64,000 nt of DNA from positions 401,827 through 465,826 of the forward strand of contig JAHBVL010000003.1 in the NCBI GenBank assembly GCA_019637585.1, written 5' to 3'. Positions 49,763 to 59,171 of this stretch are shown here, piece after piece. The notes under the pieces are model-generated. The model ran no database searches, was not told where the DNA came from, and saw only the letters and a list, made by a program, of their open reading frames with translations. This DNA comes from Thermomicrobiales bacterium (GTDB lineage: Bacteria > Chloroflexota > Chloroflexia > Thermomicrobiales > UBA6265). A program made the translations under genes and the position numbers. Every line of letters begins with the position of its first letter. Within the stretch, counting starts at the first letter, position 1.

Positions 49763-52265
49763 TGGAATTCCGAATCGCCCATGCGGCCGCCGCAGACCGG
49801 GATTTGACGTCGAGCTTGTGCAGGATATTGGCCACATGCCTACTGGCCGTGCCAGTACTGATGAAGAGCTCATCGGCGATTTGCCGGTCGGTCATTCCCG
49901 CTACGATCAGTCCCAGAACCTCGAGTTCTCTGGTGGTCAGCCCGTGGAGATCGACACTCCCGACCGGGCCGGCGGACCGAACCAACGGCGCCGGTTTCGC
50001 TGTCGCATCGGCGATGACCGACAGACCGAACGCGAACAGCCCGGCTTCGGCCATGGACAGCTGCGATCCCTTTTTCCAGGCGGACGCGAATGCCGCATCA
50101 CCGAGCCCATCCTTCAGCCGCGCGATCACCTGCGACTCGAGCAAACGAACAGCATCCGGCACGCCAAGCGATATCCGGTGACGCAGCTGCTCGACCGCCC
50201 CCAGGAGCATCGCCGCGGCTTGTGGCTGCCCCGCTTTTTCCGCGGTATAGGCAAATCCGGAGAGCGATTCGGGAATACCGCCCATCTCATCCCGGTCGAC
50301 ACGCAGCTTCAGCGACTCGCGATCGAGACGGAGCGCTTCCTCCAGCTCTCCTTCCTGCCGCTTGACCGCAGCCAGCCCCGCCAGGGCGCTGGCCAGCTGA
50401 CCGGTATCCTCGGCCCGCTGCAATTGCGCGGCTTCTGCCCAATGCCGGCCGGCGGCGGCAAAGTCGCCCGTTCGCCAGGCCAGAAGCCCCAACCCGTTGA
50501 GCGCCCAGGCGGTGCCGTTCGAATCGGAATCGTCCTTGACCAGACCCAGCGCTTCCTCGAAAAGCGATCTGGCTCGCTCGTATTCACCGATCTGCACGTA
50601 GACCCAGGCCAGGTTGACGACCGAAACCTTCAGATCGGCACGTGTGCCAGCCGTGCGCCGCGCTGTCAGACCACGGGCATAGGCTTCCGCGGCCAGGTCG
50701 TACCGGCCGGTGTCGTAATAGACATTGCCCAGCGCATTTGCGCCAAACCCCACGCCCTCTTCATCGCCGCTCGCTTCCGCGATCTCCAGGCATTCAAGTG
50801 ACCTGCGGAGCGCCAGATCGTAGTTGCCGCGGGAAAAGGGCAATGTGGCTGCGCCGTAGAGTGCTCGCGCTCGCAGCTGTGGCGACACCTCTCCTCGTAA
50901 AGCGAGAATCCGGTCGCACCACATGTTGCCTTCGTTGAGCAACCCTCGCCAGTCCCAGTATCGCCATAGCCCGATGATCATCCGGTGACCCGTTTCGACA
51001 TCACCGGTTTCCACTGCCAGATTCAGCGCGGCCCGGAAATTCGGGTACTCCAGATCGAACTGGGCCAGGCGCTTTCGCCGGTCCAGACCGACCAGATCGA
51101 TGCTCCAACGCTGGCCAAGCGAGGCATACCACTGCAGAAACCGCCGCTGGACGATCGCTTCCTCGCCCGCTTCGCGCAGCTGCTCGTGACCGAATGCACG
51201 GATCGTCTCGAGAAGCTCATACTGCGGCTCGGTCGGATCGACCACGTCGGTGCGGGCCACAGCCAGACTCTTGGAGACCAGTGACGACAATCCCTCCAGC
51301 GTCTGCAGCGAACGCCAGGGATCGACGCTCTCGAATCCGTCCGATTCTTCTTTGCGTGGTTGAGCCACGGCCTCAGCATCGGTGAGCGTGAACTCCCCGC
51401 CAAAAATACTCAACGCCCGGAACAACGCCTGCTGCTCTTCGGTGAGCAGGCGGTAACTCCATTCAATCGTCGAACGCATCGTCTGCTGGCGAGGCGGCAG
51501 ATCGCGGGCCCCTCGCACCAGCACATCCAGCTGCCGGTCGAGATTGGCCAGAAGCCGCTGCGGGGGCAATACCTTCACCCAGGTGGCCGCCAGCTCGATA
51601 GCCAGCGGGATGCCCGCAAGCCGCCGGCAGATCTCCCGGATGCTCTCCACATTCTCCGGCGTCGCTTCGAATCCGTAGTTCGATTCGCTCGCTCTGGTGA
51701 CGAAGAGCTGCTCGGCCGCCGACAATCCATCGCTCTCCAGCGGCTCGGTGGCCAGCGGATGGACCGGGTAGGCGATCTCGCCCCGCACCATCAGCGGTTC
51801 CCGCGTCGTCGAAATCACTTTCAGCGCGGGAGATATCTGCAACAGATGCGCGATCTCCGGCGAAACCGCAATGACATGTTCCAGGTTGTCCAGAATGACC
51901 AGTGCTGGAAGGCTCCCCAGGCGTTCGGCGATCCTGATGACCGTCTCGTCGCCTTCCATATCCCGAACGCCGAGCTCGGACGCGATCTCCGGCAGCACCA
52001 GATCGATCGTATCCACGGTTGCCAGGGAAACGAACCAGATTCCGCCCGGAAAGAGACCAACGGAGCGATCGGCCACGGCCAGACTCAGACGGGTTTTGCC
52101 GACGCCACCCGGCCCGGTCAGGGTGATCAGCCGCGCAACCGGATCGCGCAGCATGGCAACGAGCGACTCGACCTCCGAATCACGGCCAATCAGCTCCGAC
52201 GGGTGTGGTGGAAGGCGTCCTGCGCTTTGGGACACCGTCGTGTGGGTCCCATTCTGAATGGACAT
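49755..52265 (-). CDS. LuxR-type regulator with NB-ARC-like ATPase and TPR-like region
   Basis: The 836-aa protein has a Walker A, LTGPGGVGKTRLSLAVADR, at about residue 50, Walker B LVILDNLEHV, an AAA/NB-ARC-type region with ICRRLAGIPLAIELAATWVKVLPPQRLL, a long helical-repeat middle (TPR-like), and a C-terminal LuxR helix-turn-helix, LTTRELEVLGLIVAGMTDRQIADELFISTGTASRHVANILHKL. Such multidomain STAND-type regulators switch on transcription after ligand-driven ATP binding. The gene overlaps the M1 peptidase gene, so both form one transcript. Its upstream region is the tandem repeat array. Confidence 0.9.
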   Translation of the reverse strand: MSIQNGTHTTVSQSAGRLPPHPSELIGRDSEVESLVAMLRDPVARLITLTGPGGVGKTRLSLAVADRSVGLFPGGIWFVSLATVDTIDLVLPEIASELGVRDMEGDETVIRIAERLGSLPALVILDNLEHVIAVSPEIAHLLQISPALKVISTTREPLMVRGEIAYPVHPLATEPLESDGLSAAEQLFVTRASESNYGFEATPENVESIREICRRLAGIPLAIELAATWVKVLPPQRLLANLDRQLDVLVRGARDLPPRQQTMRSTIEWSYRLLTEEQQALFRALSIFGGEFTLTDAEAVAQPRKEESDGFESVDPWRSLQTLEGLSSLVSKSLAVARTDVVDPTEPQYELLETIRAFGHEQLREAGEEAIVQRRFLQWYASLGQRWSIDLVGLDRRKRLAQFDLEYPNFRAALNLAVETGDVETGHRMIIGLWRYWDWRGLLNEGNMWCDRILALRGEVSPQLRARALYGAATLPFSRGNYDLALRRSLECLEIAEASGDEEGVGFGANALGNVYYDTGRYDLAAEAYARGLTARRTAGTRADLKVSVVNLAWVYVQIGEYERARSLFEEALGLVKDDSDSNGTAWALNGLGLLAWRTGDFAAAGRHWAEAAQLQRAEDTGQLASALAGLAAVKRQEGELEEALRLDRESLKLRVDRDEMGGIPESLSGFAYTAEKAGQPQAAAMLLGAVEQLRHRISLGVPDAVRLLESQVIARLKDGLGDAAFASAWKKGSQLSMAEAGLFAFGLSVIADATAKPAPLVRSAGPVGSVDLHGLTTRELEVLGLIVAGMTDRQIADELFISTGTASRHVANILHKLDVKSRSAAAAWAIRNSIG

Positions 52266-52409
52266 GAAAACCGCGACCTGTTCTAATCGGCGGGCCTCAT
52301 CCGGGCCTCCGGTATCGCTTGGAATCTTAGTCCCTGCCCCGCGAATTGCACATACCCGACGTCATCTTTGCGGAATCCGCCAGTTCCAATACCAGCTCCC
52401 CTCAACCAC

Positions 52410-52750
52410 CCGGTAGCTGCAGACCCCCGTGTCTGCGATTGCCATGGGAAACAATGTCATGCTTCGCCCGCCAGCCAATCACGCTGTAGTCGCAGACCCC
52501 CGTGTCTGCTTTCCCATGGGAAACAATGGCATGCTTCGCCCGCCTGCCAATCACCCTGTAGTCGCAGACCCCCGTGTCTGCTTTCCCATGGGAAACCATG
52601 ACATTCGTCGCTCACCTGCCAATTGCCTAGTAGCTGCAGACCCCCGTGTCTGCTTTCCCATGGGAAACAATGTCATGCTTCGCCCGCCTGCCAATCACCC
52701 TGTAGTCGCAGACCCCCGTGTCTGCTTTCTTATGGGAAACGATGTCATGC
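52410..52750. repeat. 72-bp tandem repeat array with palindromic cores
   Basis: Five direct copies begin at 52419, 52492, 52564, 52636 and 52708, so the period is 72-73 bp. Each carries the hairpin GCAGACCCCCGTGTCTGC and most carry the perfect palindrome TTTCCCATGGGAAA, then a less conserved CATGCTTCGCCCGCC tract. Two inverted core copies follow at 52777-52802 and 52846-52876. There are no variable spacers, which argues against CRISPR. The array occupies the LuxR gene's upstream region. Confidence 0.85.
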
Positions 52751-52926
52751 GCTTGTCCACGCTTCCCACAGAAGGGCAGACACGGGGGTCTGCGACTACA
52801 AGGGGAGCACGGTGCCGGTGAAGGACTCACGCCATTCCGGGAGAGCGCAGAAACGGGGGTCTGCAGCTACCAGGTGATGAGAGGTGGGTCAGCCAGGAAT
52901 TTCTCCGCTGTGAGTAGAGACAACGA

Positions 52927-52949
52927 ACCCCGGTCGCAATGACCGGGGT
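52927..52949 (-). terminator. Putative terminator of MMPL gene
   Basis: A perfect 9-bp hairpin, ACCCCGGTC/GACCGGGGT, has a 5-nt loop and lies about 30 nt beyond the MMPL stop. The T-rich run is weak (TTCGTTGTCT), so it may be a partial terminator. Confidence 0.6.
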
Positions 52950-52977
52950 CCGTTGGGGGAAGGGAGGGAGGAAGTGA

Positions 52978-55221
52978 TCAGTCGGAACCGGCGACAGCCG
53001 GGCCAAGCTCTTCGGGCAGCGGGTTCGTCGAACCTTCGATGTTGACGTGGGGAACGATCTTGTCCAGCCAGGCGGGGAACCACCAGTTGCGATGACCCAG
53101 CAGCTCCATCGTGGATGGCACCAGAATCATCCGCACGATTGTCGCGTCGACAAGGATCGCCACCGCCAACCCAAGACCAAACTGCTTGATGATCGGGTCG
53201 GGCGTCGCCACAAAGGCCAGGAAGACGCTGATCATGATCGCGGCGGCGGCGGTGATGACTTTGGCAGTCACGGCGAGACCGTTCGCCACGGCGTCGCTGG
53301 TCGTATCGCCATGCGCCCAGTACTCCCGAATCCGGCTCAGCAGAAAGACCTCATAGTCCATCGACAACCCGAAGAGAATGGCGAAAAGGAACATCGGCAT
53401 GAACACCGCGATCGGCTGCGACTCCTCCAGCCCGATCAGCTGTCCTCCCCAGCCCCACTGAAAGACCGCCACGATCACGCCGAATGCCGCCGCGATCGAC
53501 AGCAGGTTCATGATCGACGCTTTCAGCGCAATGACTGGCGAACGGAAGACAACCGTCAGCAGGAGGAAGCTCAACCCGATGATCACAATGAAGACGTAGG
53601 GGGTTCTGCTCACCAGGTGATCGGAAAAGTCGAGGAAGCTGCCGGTAGGACCACCGACAAAGGCGCGCGTCCCCGAACCTTCCAGCGTCTGCGGGATCGT
53701 CACATTTCGCAGGTCGGAGACGAGGTCTTGCGTGCTGCTGTCGTTCGAACCACCCTCCGGCACGACATTGATGACAGCGGTGTCGCCCGCTTCGTTCAGG
53801 AACGCCTGATCGACTTGGACGATGCTCGGCGTTTCGGCCAGCGCCGCGGTCATGGACTCCAGCGTAGCCGGGCTGATCCCGTTCTCATCTTCGAGGACGA
53901 TCAGCAGCGGATTGCTGAATCCAGGTCCAAACCCTTCAGTAAGCAGATCGAAGGCTCGCCGGGAGTGGTAGCTGGTCGGGTTTGCTCCGGCATCCGGGAA
54001 TCCCAGCTCGACGTCAGCCAGGGGCACCGCCAGAATCAGCAGAGAAGCTGCGGAGATGATGGCGAACGGCCAGGGAGTCTCCTGGATGCGGCGGGCCAGG
54101 CGCCGTCCGAACGGAATGTGCTGGTGCGCGGATGCGGCATCGGACTGCCGGCGGCTGATGCTCCATTTGTCGATGCGCCTGCCAAGCAGTGCCAGAATCG
54201 ACGGCAACACCACCAGCGCCACCGCTACCGCCGCGGCAACCACGATCGCCGCTGCTACACCGATGGCGGTGATGAAGGGCACGCCAACCGCTGAAAGTCC
54301 CAGGAGCGAGATGACCACCACGCCCCCGGCAAAGATCACAGCCCGGCCAGCGGTGTCCACCGCCTGTACGACAGCCCGCTGCGGGGACAATCCGTCCGCC
54401 AGCCCTTCGCGATAGCGGGTGACGACGAATAGCGCATAGTCGATTCCCACGCCGATACCGATCATCGAGGCGAACGCGGGGGCAAAGGTGGCGACATCCA
54501 TGACGCTGGCGACGATGCCAATGCCCATGAATCCGACAAAGAGACCAAGCAGCGCGGTCAGGATGGGCAAACCCATCGCCACGACCGAGCCGAACGCGAG
54601 CAGCAGGATGATCGCTGCAGCGGTGATTCCCACCAGCTCGGCGGTGTAGCTGATCGAGAACTCGGACTGGGCAACGATGTCGCCCCCTGCCTCGACCTGC
54701 AGTGCCTCCGAACCAGACCGGTCGACCAGATCGATGAACTGGTTGATGTCCGCCAGGGGAATCTCGGCGGCCAGCGCGTCGAACGCCACAGTGGCATAGG
54801 CGGTTCGGCCATCGGCGCTGATCTGCTGTTCAGCATCGAATGGCGACACGATGTGCGACACATGCGGCAGTGTCGATGCTTCCGCCAGAATCGCCTCGAT
54901 TGCGGTTTGCGAATCGGGAGCCCCGATACCTGCTGGAACTTCGGTCCGGAAGACCATTGTGGCCGAGCTGCCGGCTTGCTGGGGGAAGCGCTCCTCCAGG
55001 AGATCGTAGGCCTGCTGCGACTCGGCGCCAGGCAACGCGAATGAGTCCGCATACTCGCCAGCCAGCGGAACGGCAATCGCGGCGAAGACCACCATCGCCA
55101 GGATCGCTGCGCCGAGCACCCTCTTCGGGTGGACGGTGATGTATGAAGCCCACCTGGCCAGGTAGCCGGTCGGTTCGCTGCGTTGCGTCCCGGCTGCCGC
55201 CGGGGCCGATGAACCAGCCAT
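52978..55221 (-). CDS. MMPL/RND-family membrane exporter
   Basis: The 747-aa protein has two repeated MMPL units, each of a large extracytoplasmic loop and a bundle of about five to six membrane helices (GIGVGIDYALFVVTRYREGLADG in the first, FGLSMDYEVFLLSRIREYWAHG in the second, with the Asp-Tyr motif of proton-driven RND transport). ATG 55221 is used because the preceding 25 codons look non-coding. MMPL proteins export lipids, glycolipids or drugs. The divergent TetR gene is its likely repressor. Confidence 0.9.
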   Translation of the reverse strand: MAGSSAPAAAGTQRSEPTGYLARWASYITVHPKRVLGAAILAMVVFAAIAVPLAGEYADSFALPGAESQQAYDLLEERFPQQAGSSATMVFRTEVPAGIGAPDSQTAIEAILAEASTLPHVSHIVSPFDAEQQISADGRTAYATVAFDALAAEIPLADINQFIDLVDRSGSEALQVEAGGDIVAQSEFSISYTAELVGITAAAIILLLAFGSVVAMGLPILTALLGLFVGFMGIGIVASVMDVATFAPAFASMIGIGVGIDYALFVVTRYREGLADGLSPQRAVVQAVDTAGRAVIFAGGVVVISLLGLSAVGVPFITAIGVAAAIVVAAAVAVALVVLPSILALLGRRIDKWSISRRQSDAASAHQHIPFGRRLARRIQETPWPFAIISAASLLILAVPLADVELGFPDAGANPTSYHSRRAFDLLTEGFGPGFSNPLLIVLEDENGISPATLESMTAALAETPSIVQVDQAFLNEAGDTAVINVVPEGGSNDSSTQDLVSDLRNVTIPQTLEGSGTRAFVGGPTGSFLDFSDHLVSRTPYVFIVIIGLSFLLLTVVFRSPVIALKASIMNLLSIAAAFGVIVAVFQWGWGGQLIGLEESQPIAVFMPMFLFAILFGLSMDYEVFLLSRIREYWAHGDTTSDAVANGLAVTAKVITAAAAIMISVFLAFVATPDPIIKQFGLGLAVAILVDATIVRMILVPSTMELLGHRNWWFPAWLDKIVPHVNIEGSTNPLPEELGPAVAGSD

Positions 55222-55287
55222 GAAGAGAATCCCCCTGAAGAGAACCAGCTGTCGCTGATCGCCAGCCGGACAAGAAAGCGACCGGTC

Positions 55288-55317
55288 ACTTACCAACCGG
55301 TCAGTAGGCGGTATACT
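55288..55317. promoter_or_regulatory. TetR operator overlapping a sigma-70-like promoter
   Basis: ACTTACCAACCGGTCAGT (55288-55305) is a near-perfect dyad (ACTTACC against ACTGACC) of the type bound by AcrR/TetR regulators. It covers the -35-like TTACCA (55290-55295), and a TATACT -10 (55312-55317) sits 16 nt further downstream. It lies between the divergent MMPL and TetR genes, so binding could shut off both. Confidence 0.65.
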
Positions 55318-55437
55318 AGCGAGTCATCAGGGGGTGTGTCAACTCCGCCGGGACTGATCCGGAGTGCCCGCGATAGACTGCAGGCTATTCGGCCACACGT
55401 TGGTGATCCTCCCCGCCAGATATGGGATTCAGAGACA

Positions 55438-56037
55438 ATGGACAACGATTCTCACCAGCCAGACGGAAAAACCCGGATCCTCCAGGAGGCTCGCACCCTC
55501 TTTCTCGAACGCGGCTTCGCTGAGACCTCCATGCAGGAGATCGCCGACGCCTCTGGTCTGACCAAAGCCGCGCTCTACTATCACTTCCGCGACAAGGGCG
55601 AGCTCTTTTCGACCATGGCTTTCCTGGAGATGGACCGGATTCGCCAGGGTCTCGAATCATTGCTGACGGCCGACGAGCCCCTCCGCGAGCGACTCACGCG
55701 GGCCGGTCTGTTCCTCTTCGAATCGCTGGAGGGGGATATCTCCCGAATGATGCTCGAAGCCTTCGAGCATCTCTGCGTAGAGGACCATGCCGAGTTCGCG
55801 GCCAAGAAGTCGCTCTTTGTGCACGAGGGGGTCGTTCCCGTCTTCGCCGCCGCCGCCAGGGATGGCGACATCAGAGCCGATCTCGACTCCCGGCTGGCGG
55901 CCACGATCTGGCTGGGAATGATCTTCGACCAGTTCACCAGCCGGCGCCTCGGCGAAGGTCCGCCACTCTCCGTGGCGGATCTCGCCGAAACAATCGCCAG
56001 CGTCTTTCTCGATGGCGCCGGCGGCCGCCACCGGTGA
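55438..56037 (+). CDS. TetR family transcriptional repressor
   Basis: The 199-aa protein has the N-terminal HTH ILQEARTLFLERGFAETSMQEIADASGLTKAALYYHFRDKGELF and a divergent helical ligand-binding C-domain. ATG 55438 places the HTH about 12 residues in. The 117-nt leader between the operator and this start is long, and longer starts are possible. It most likely represses the divergent MMPL exporter and itself. Confidence 0.9.
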   Translation: MDNDSHQPDGKTRILQEARTLFLERGFAETSMQEIADASGLTKAALYYHFRDKGELFSTMAFLEMDRIRQGLESLLTADEPLRERLTRAGLFLFESLEGDISRMMLEAFEHLCVEDHAEFAAKKSLFVHEGVVPVFAAAARDGDIRADLDSRLAATIWLGMIFDQFTSRRLGEGPPLSVADLAETIASVFLDGAGGRHR

Positions 56038-56065
56038 CGGCGCCCCCGCCGCCGGGTGGCCGGGA

Positions 56066-56839
56066 CTACTCCACCGGCGCGCTGTCCTGAGGAATGAACC
56101 CCAGCAGCCGCTGCGCTTCCGACAGATCCCAGAACTGGCGCGGGTTGTTGGAGATACCGTAGACCGTCGCCCATCCGACCTTCTTTGCTTCCAGGCAACA
56201 GGCGATCAGCTCGCAGCAATCCCGCTTGCTCAACCAGGTGGAGCGCAACCGGTCGAATTTCTGCTCCGGAGTCAGGTTCAGCCAGAATGACCCCTCGGCC
56301 ACCGACGGATCGCGCGGATCGTCGTCGGCCCGCACGGAACCGATCCGCAGGTTGTAGACCCGCAGCCCATACGTTTCGTGATAGTAGCGGCCGAGCGCTT
56401 CCCCAAAGACCTTGGCAACCCCATAGAAGGAATCGGGGCGAATCTCGGCATGGTGGTCGTAGCAACGGGGATCGTCGAGATCGTAGATATCCGGAAGACC
56501 GTCGAGTTCATACCCGCCGATCGTGTGGTTGGAAGACGCGAAAATGATCGCCTCCACACCGTTGATCCGGGCGGCTTCGTAGACCGCGTAGTTCGATTCG
56601 ATGTTGTTGTGCAGCACATCCTTCCAGGGGGTGGTGACCGACGGCGATGCCGCCAGATGCACAACCGCGTCCATTCCCTGGAGCGCAGCGGTCATCGCCT
56701 CCAGATCGGCCGCGTCGGCGACCACGCTGGGGAAATCGGCCGGACGACGGGTGATGGCATGGAGTTCATACCGGTCCCCCAGAAGCTCCATCACCGCTCT
56801 GCCGATGACGCCAGCGGCTCCGGTCACTGCCACCTTCAT
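56066..56839 (-). CDS. NAD-dependent epimerase/dehydratase, uronate dehydrogenase-like
   Basis: The 257-aa short-chain dehydrogenase has the N-terminal NAD motif VTGAAGVIGRAVMELL, FASSNHTIGGY, then RPDSFYGVAKVFGEALGRYY with the catalytic YxxxK, and a C-terminal LRIGSVRADDDPRD...STWLSKRDCCELI segment. This combination matches uronate dehydrogenase (glucuronate or galacturonate to aldaro-lactone) better than sugar-nucleotide epimerases. A sugar-acid role would agree with the UxaA-type genes far upstream. Distinction from other dehydrogenases of the family needs assay. Confidence 0.78.
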   Translation of the reverse strand: MKVAVTGAAGVIGRAVMELLGDRYELHAITRRPADFPSVVADAADLEAMTAALQGMDAVVHLAASPSVTTPWKDVLHNNIESNYAVYEAARINGVEAIIFASSNHTIGGYELDGLPDIYDLDDPRCYDHHAEIRPDSFYGVAKVFGEALGRYYHETYGLRVYNLRIGSVRADDDPRDPSVAEGSFWLNLTPEQKFDRLRSTWLSKRDCCELIACCLEAKKVGWATVYGISNNPRQFWDLSEAQRLLGFIPQDSAPVE

Positions 56840-57007
56840 GCTGCTCTCTCCTTCACTCCATCAGATGCGATCGTTCTTCGCTCACAGGGTAACGCAGCCC
56901 GCCCGGCTCGTACCGGCGTCGGGAGAGAATTGAGCGGTGGTGCGACAATTGCGGAGTGATTGGACCGGCCAACCAGCGCCGGCAATGGGCTGAAGAGGAG
57001 TCGCGTC

Positions 57008-58030
57008 GTGGCCACCGTTTCGATGACCAGAGGCAAATTCAATGGAATCAGCGCGTGCGCCGGGCCAAACGGCGTGATCGCCGCGGCGGCGATGGATCAG
57101 CGAGGGTCACTGCAGAAATCGATCGCCAAAGCCCGGGGGGAAGATGGCAAAGCGCTCCCCGACGATCTTTCTGAGTTAAAGGCTGCCGTCACAGAAGTGC
57201 TCACACCGCACGCCACCGCCATCCTGATGGACCCGGAGTATGGTCTGGTGGCGCTGGAGAGAAAAGCGCCCGGTACCGGCGTCCTCCTCGCCTATGAGAA
57301 AACCGGCTACGACGCCACCGTCAAGGGCCGTCTCCCCGACCTCCTCGACGAATGGAGCGTCATTCGCCTCAAGGAACGGGGCGCCGACGCCGTCAAGATC
57401 CTCCTCTACTACGATCCCGACGACGACGCAACGATCAACACCATCAAACACGCCTTCATCGAGCGGGTCGGCAGCGAGTGCACAGCCAACGACATCGCGT
57501 TTTTCCTCGAACCCGTCACCTATGCCGACGGCGTGTCCGGCGCTGACTGGGCACGACGCAAACCTGACGCGGTCACAAAGGGGATGGCCGAATTCTCCAA
57601 ACCTCAATACGGCGTCGATGTCCTCAAGGTCGAGGTGCCGATCGACATGAAATACGTGTCTGGGACGAAAGCGTTCGCCGGCGAGGAGGTCTACACCCGC
57701 GCCGACGCGCTCCGCTTGTTCAGAGAGGCGTCGACTGCGTCGGCCAAACCCTTCATCTATCTGAGCGCCGGTGTGTCCAACGAGATCTTCACCGAGACCC
57801 TCGAGCTGGCCGCCGAATCGGGCGCTGATTACTCTGGCGTGCTCTGTGGCAGGGCCACCTGGCAGGAAGGCGTGCCGATTTTCGGCAGCCAGGGAGCAGC
57901 GGCGCTGACCGCCTGGCTGCAGGACGAAGGGGTCCGCAATATCAACGCCGTGAACAGCGCGGTCGCTCTCGGAGCCAAGCCCTGGTGGACGGTCTACGGT
58001 GGACTCGACCATATTAACGTTGTCGATTGA
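57008..58030 (+). CDS. Class I aldolase, tagatose-1,6-bisphosphate aldolase (LacD) family
   Basis: The 340-aa protein has the LacD layout: AAAMDQRGSLQKSIAKA, ATAILMDPEYGLVAL, LAYEKTGYD, GADAVKILLYYDPDD with the predicted Schiff-base Lys, FLEPVTYAD and KVEVPIDMKYV. It would cleave a ketohexose bisphosphate, or a related sugar or sulfo-sugar phosphate, to triose phosphates. GTG 57008 follows GAGGAG by 8 nt. The next gene is GAPDH, which would consume the glyceraldehyde-3-phosphate, so it may serve as the organism's glycolytic aldolase. Confidence 0.83.
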   Translation: MATVSMTRGKFNGISACAGPNGVIAAAAMDQRGSLQKSIAKARGEDGKALPDDLSELKAAVTEVLTPHATAILMDPEYGLVALERKAPGTGVLLAYEKTGYDATVKGRLPDLLDEWSVIRLKERGADAVKILLYYDPDDDATINTIKHAFIERVGSECTANDIAFFLEPVTYADGVSGADWARRKPDAVTKGMAEFSKPQYGVDVLKVEVPIDMKYVSGTKAFAGEEVYTRADALRLFREASTASAKPFIYLSAGVSNEIFTETLELAAESGADYSGVLCGRATWQEGVPIFGSQGAAALTAWLQDEGVRNINAVNSAVALGAKPWWTVYGGLDHINVVD

Positions 58031-58063
58031 ACGACCGATCATTCGAGGAAGGTGATTCACACG

Positions 58064-59065
58064 ATGGGGAACGTAGCAATTCACGGGTTCGGCCGCATCG
58101 GCCGGTCGGCGATGCGGGTCGCGCTGTCGCGCGGTCTCTTCACCCCCGTTTCCATTTCTGACATTCGCGATATCGAGACCTTCGCCGCACTCTTCGCCGT
58201 CGACTCCAACTACGGAGTCTTTCCGGAGCCGGTGTCGGCACAGAATGGATCGCTGGTCGTCGGCGACCGGACGATCGCCTACATCAACAGCAAAGAGGAA
58301 CTTCCCGACTGGGCGGCGTTGGGTGTCGACGTGGTCGTCGACTGTACCGGCATGGCCACCGCGCGAGCGGGCGCTGAAAAGCACCTGGCCCGGGGCGCCA
58401 AGCGGGTTCTGGTCAGCGCCGCCAGCAAGAGCAGGGACGATGCCGACATCTTCCTCCTCCCCGGCATCAGCGCCGATCAGTACGACCCAGGCAAGCACCA
58501 GATCGTCTCAATGGCCAGCTGCACCACGAACGCACTGGCTCCCGTGGTCAAGGTGGTGATCGAGCAGTTCGGCATCGTCCACGGTCTCTTCTCCACCATC
58601 CATGCCTACACCAACACGCAGGCCCTGACCGACCAGCCGATGAAAGACCGTCGCGACTCCTGGGCCGCCACGGAGAACATCATCCCGTCCTCATCCGGTG
58701 CGGCGAGAGCGCTTCAGTTCATCTGGCCCGATCTCAAGATCACCGGCAAGGCCTATCGGGTGCCGACCCGCACCGGCAGCATCGCCGAGATCAATCTCGT
58801 GACGGAAAAACCGGTCACCGCCGAAGCCGTGAACAACGCGTTCCGCGAGGCAGCGTCGAAAAAACCGCTCAACGGCGTCATGTCCGTTCTCGAGGATGAG
58901 TGGGCCTCCTCCCGCATCGTCGGCGACAGCCACTCCTCGATCGTCGACCTCCCCCTCACCCAGGTGATGGGCGACAACTTCCTCTCCTGCGCCGCCTGGT
59001 ACGACAACGAATGGGGTTACGCATCGAGATTGGCGGAAACGGCGGCGTTGCTGGCCGATTCATAG
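58064..59065 (+). CDS. gap: Glyceraldehyde-3-phosphate dehydrogenase
   Basis: The 333-aa protein has the Rossmann start VAIHGFGRIGRSAMR, the catalytic SCTTN with Cys153, a following HAYTNTQALTDQP His, PSSSGAARAL and YDNEWGYASRL. It oxidises glyceraldehyde-3-phosphate to 1,3-bisphosphoglycerate with NAD(P). ATG 58064 follows GAGGAAGG. It is co-oriented with the aldolase gene (33 nt apart). The domain is otherwise normal, but the loop DRRDSWAATENIIPSSS differs from the common RRARAAAxNIIPTSTGAA. Confidence 0.95.
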   Translation: MGNVAIHGFGRIGRSAMRVALSRGLFTPVSISDIRDIETFAALFAVDSNYGVFPEPVSAQNGSLVVGDRTIAYINSKEELPDWAALGVDVVVDCTGMATARAGAEKHLARGAKRVLVSAASKSRDDADIFLLPGISADQYDPGKHQIVSMASCTTNALAPVVKVVIEQFGIVHGLFSTIHAYTNTQALTDQPMKDRRDSWAATENIIPSSSGAARALQFIWPDLKITGKAYRVPTRTGSIAEINLVTEKPVTAEAVNNAFREAASKKPLNGVMSVLEDEWASSRIVGDSHSSIVDLPLTQVMGDNFLSCAAWYDNEWGYASRLAETAALLADS

Positions 59066-59171
59066 CAGGCAGTTGGCAGCTGGCAGGAACGCCGCGCTGC
59101 CGGCTGCCCGCCGCCGGCTCCCCATGCGAGACTGCCGCAGTACGACTCGTTCCTACCCTCCGAGGAGACCG

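Larger units (their letters stand above)
52266..52977. other. Repeat-rich gap between MMPL and LuxR genes
   Basis: These 712 nt contain no credible gene. They hold a five-copy tandem repeat (about 52410-52750), two inverted copies of its core (52777-52802 and 52846-52876), and the MMPL terminator (52927-52949). The remaining sequence shows nothing recognisable. Confidence 0.75.

Noticed and set aside
52410-52876. CRISPR array
   Set aside because: The period is 72-73 bp with near-identical units and no variable spacers, and no cas gene is in the window.
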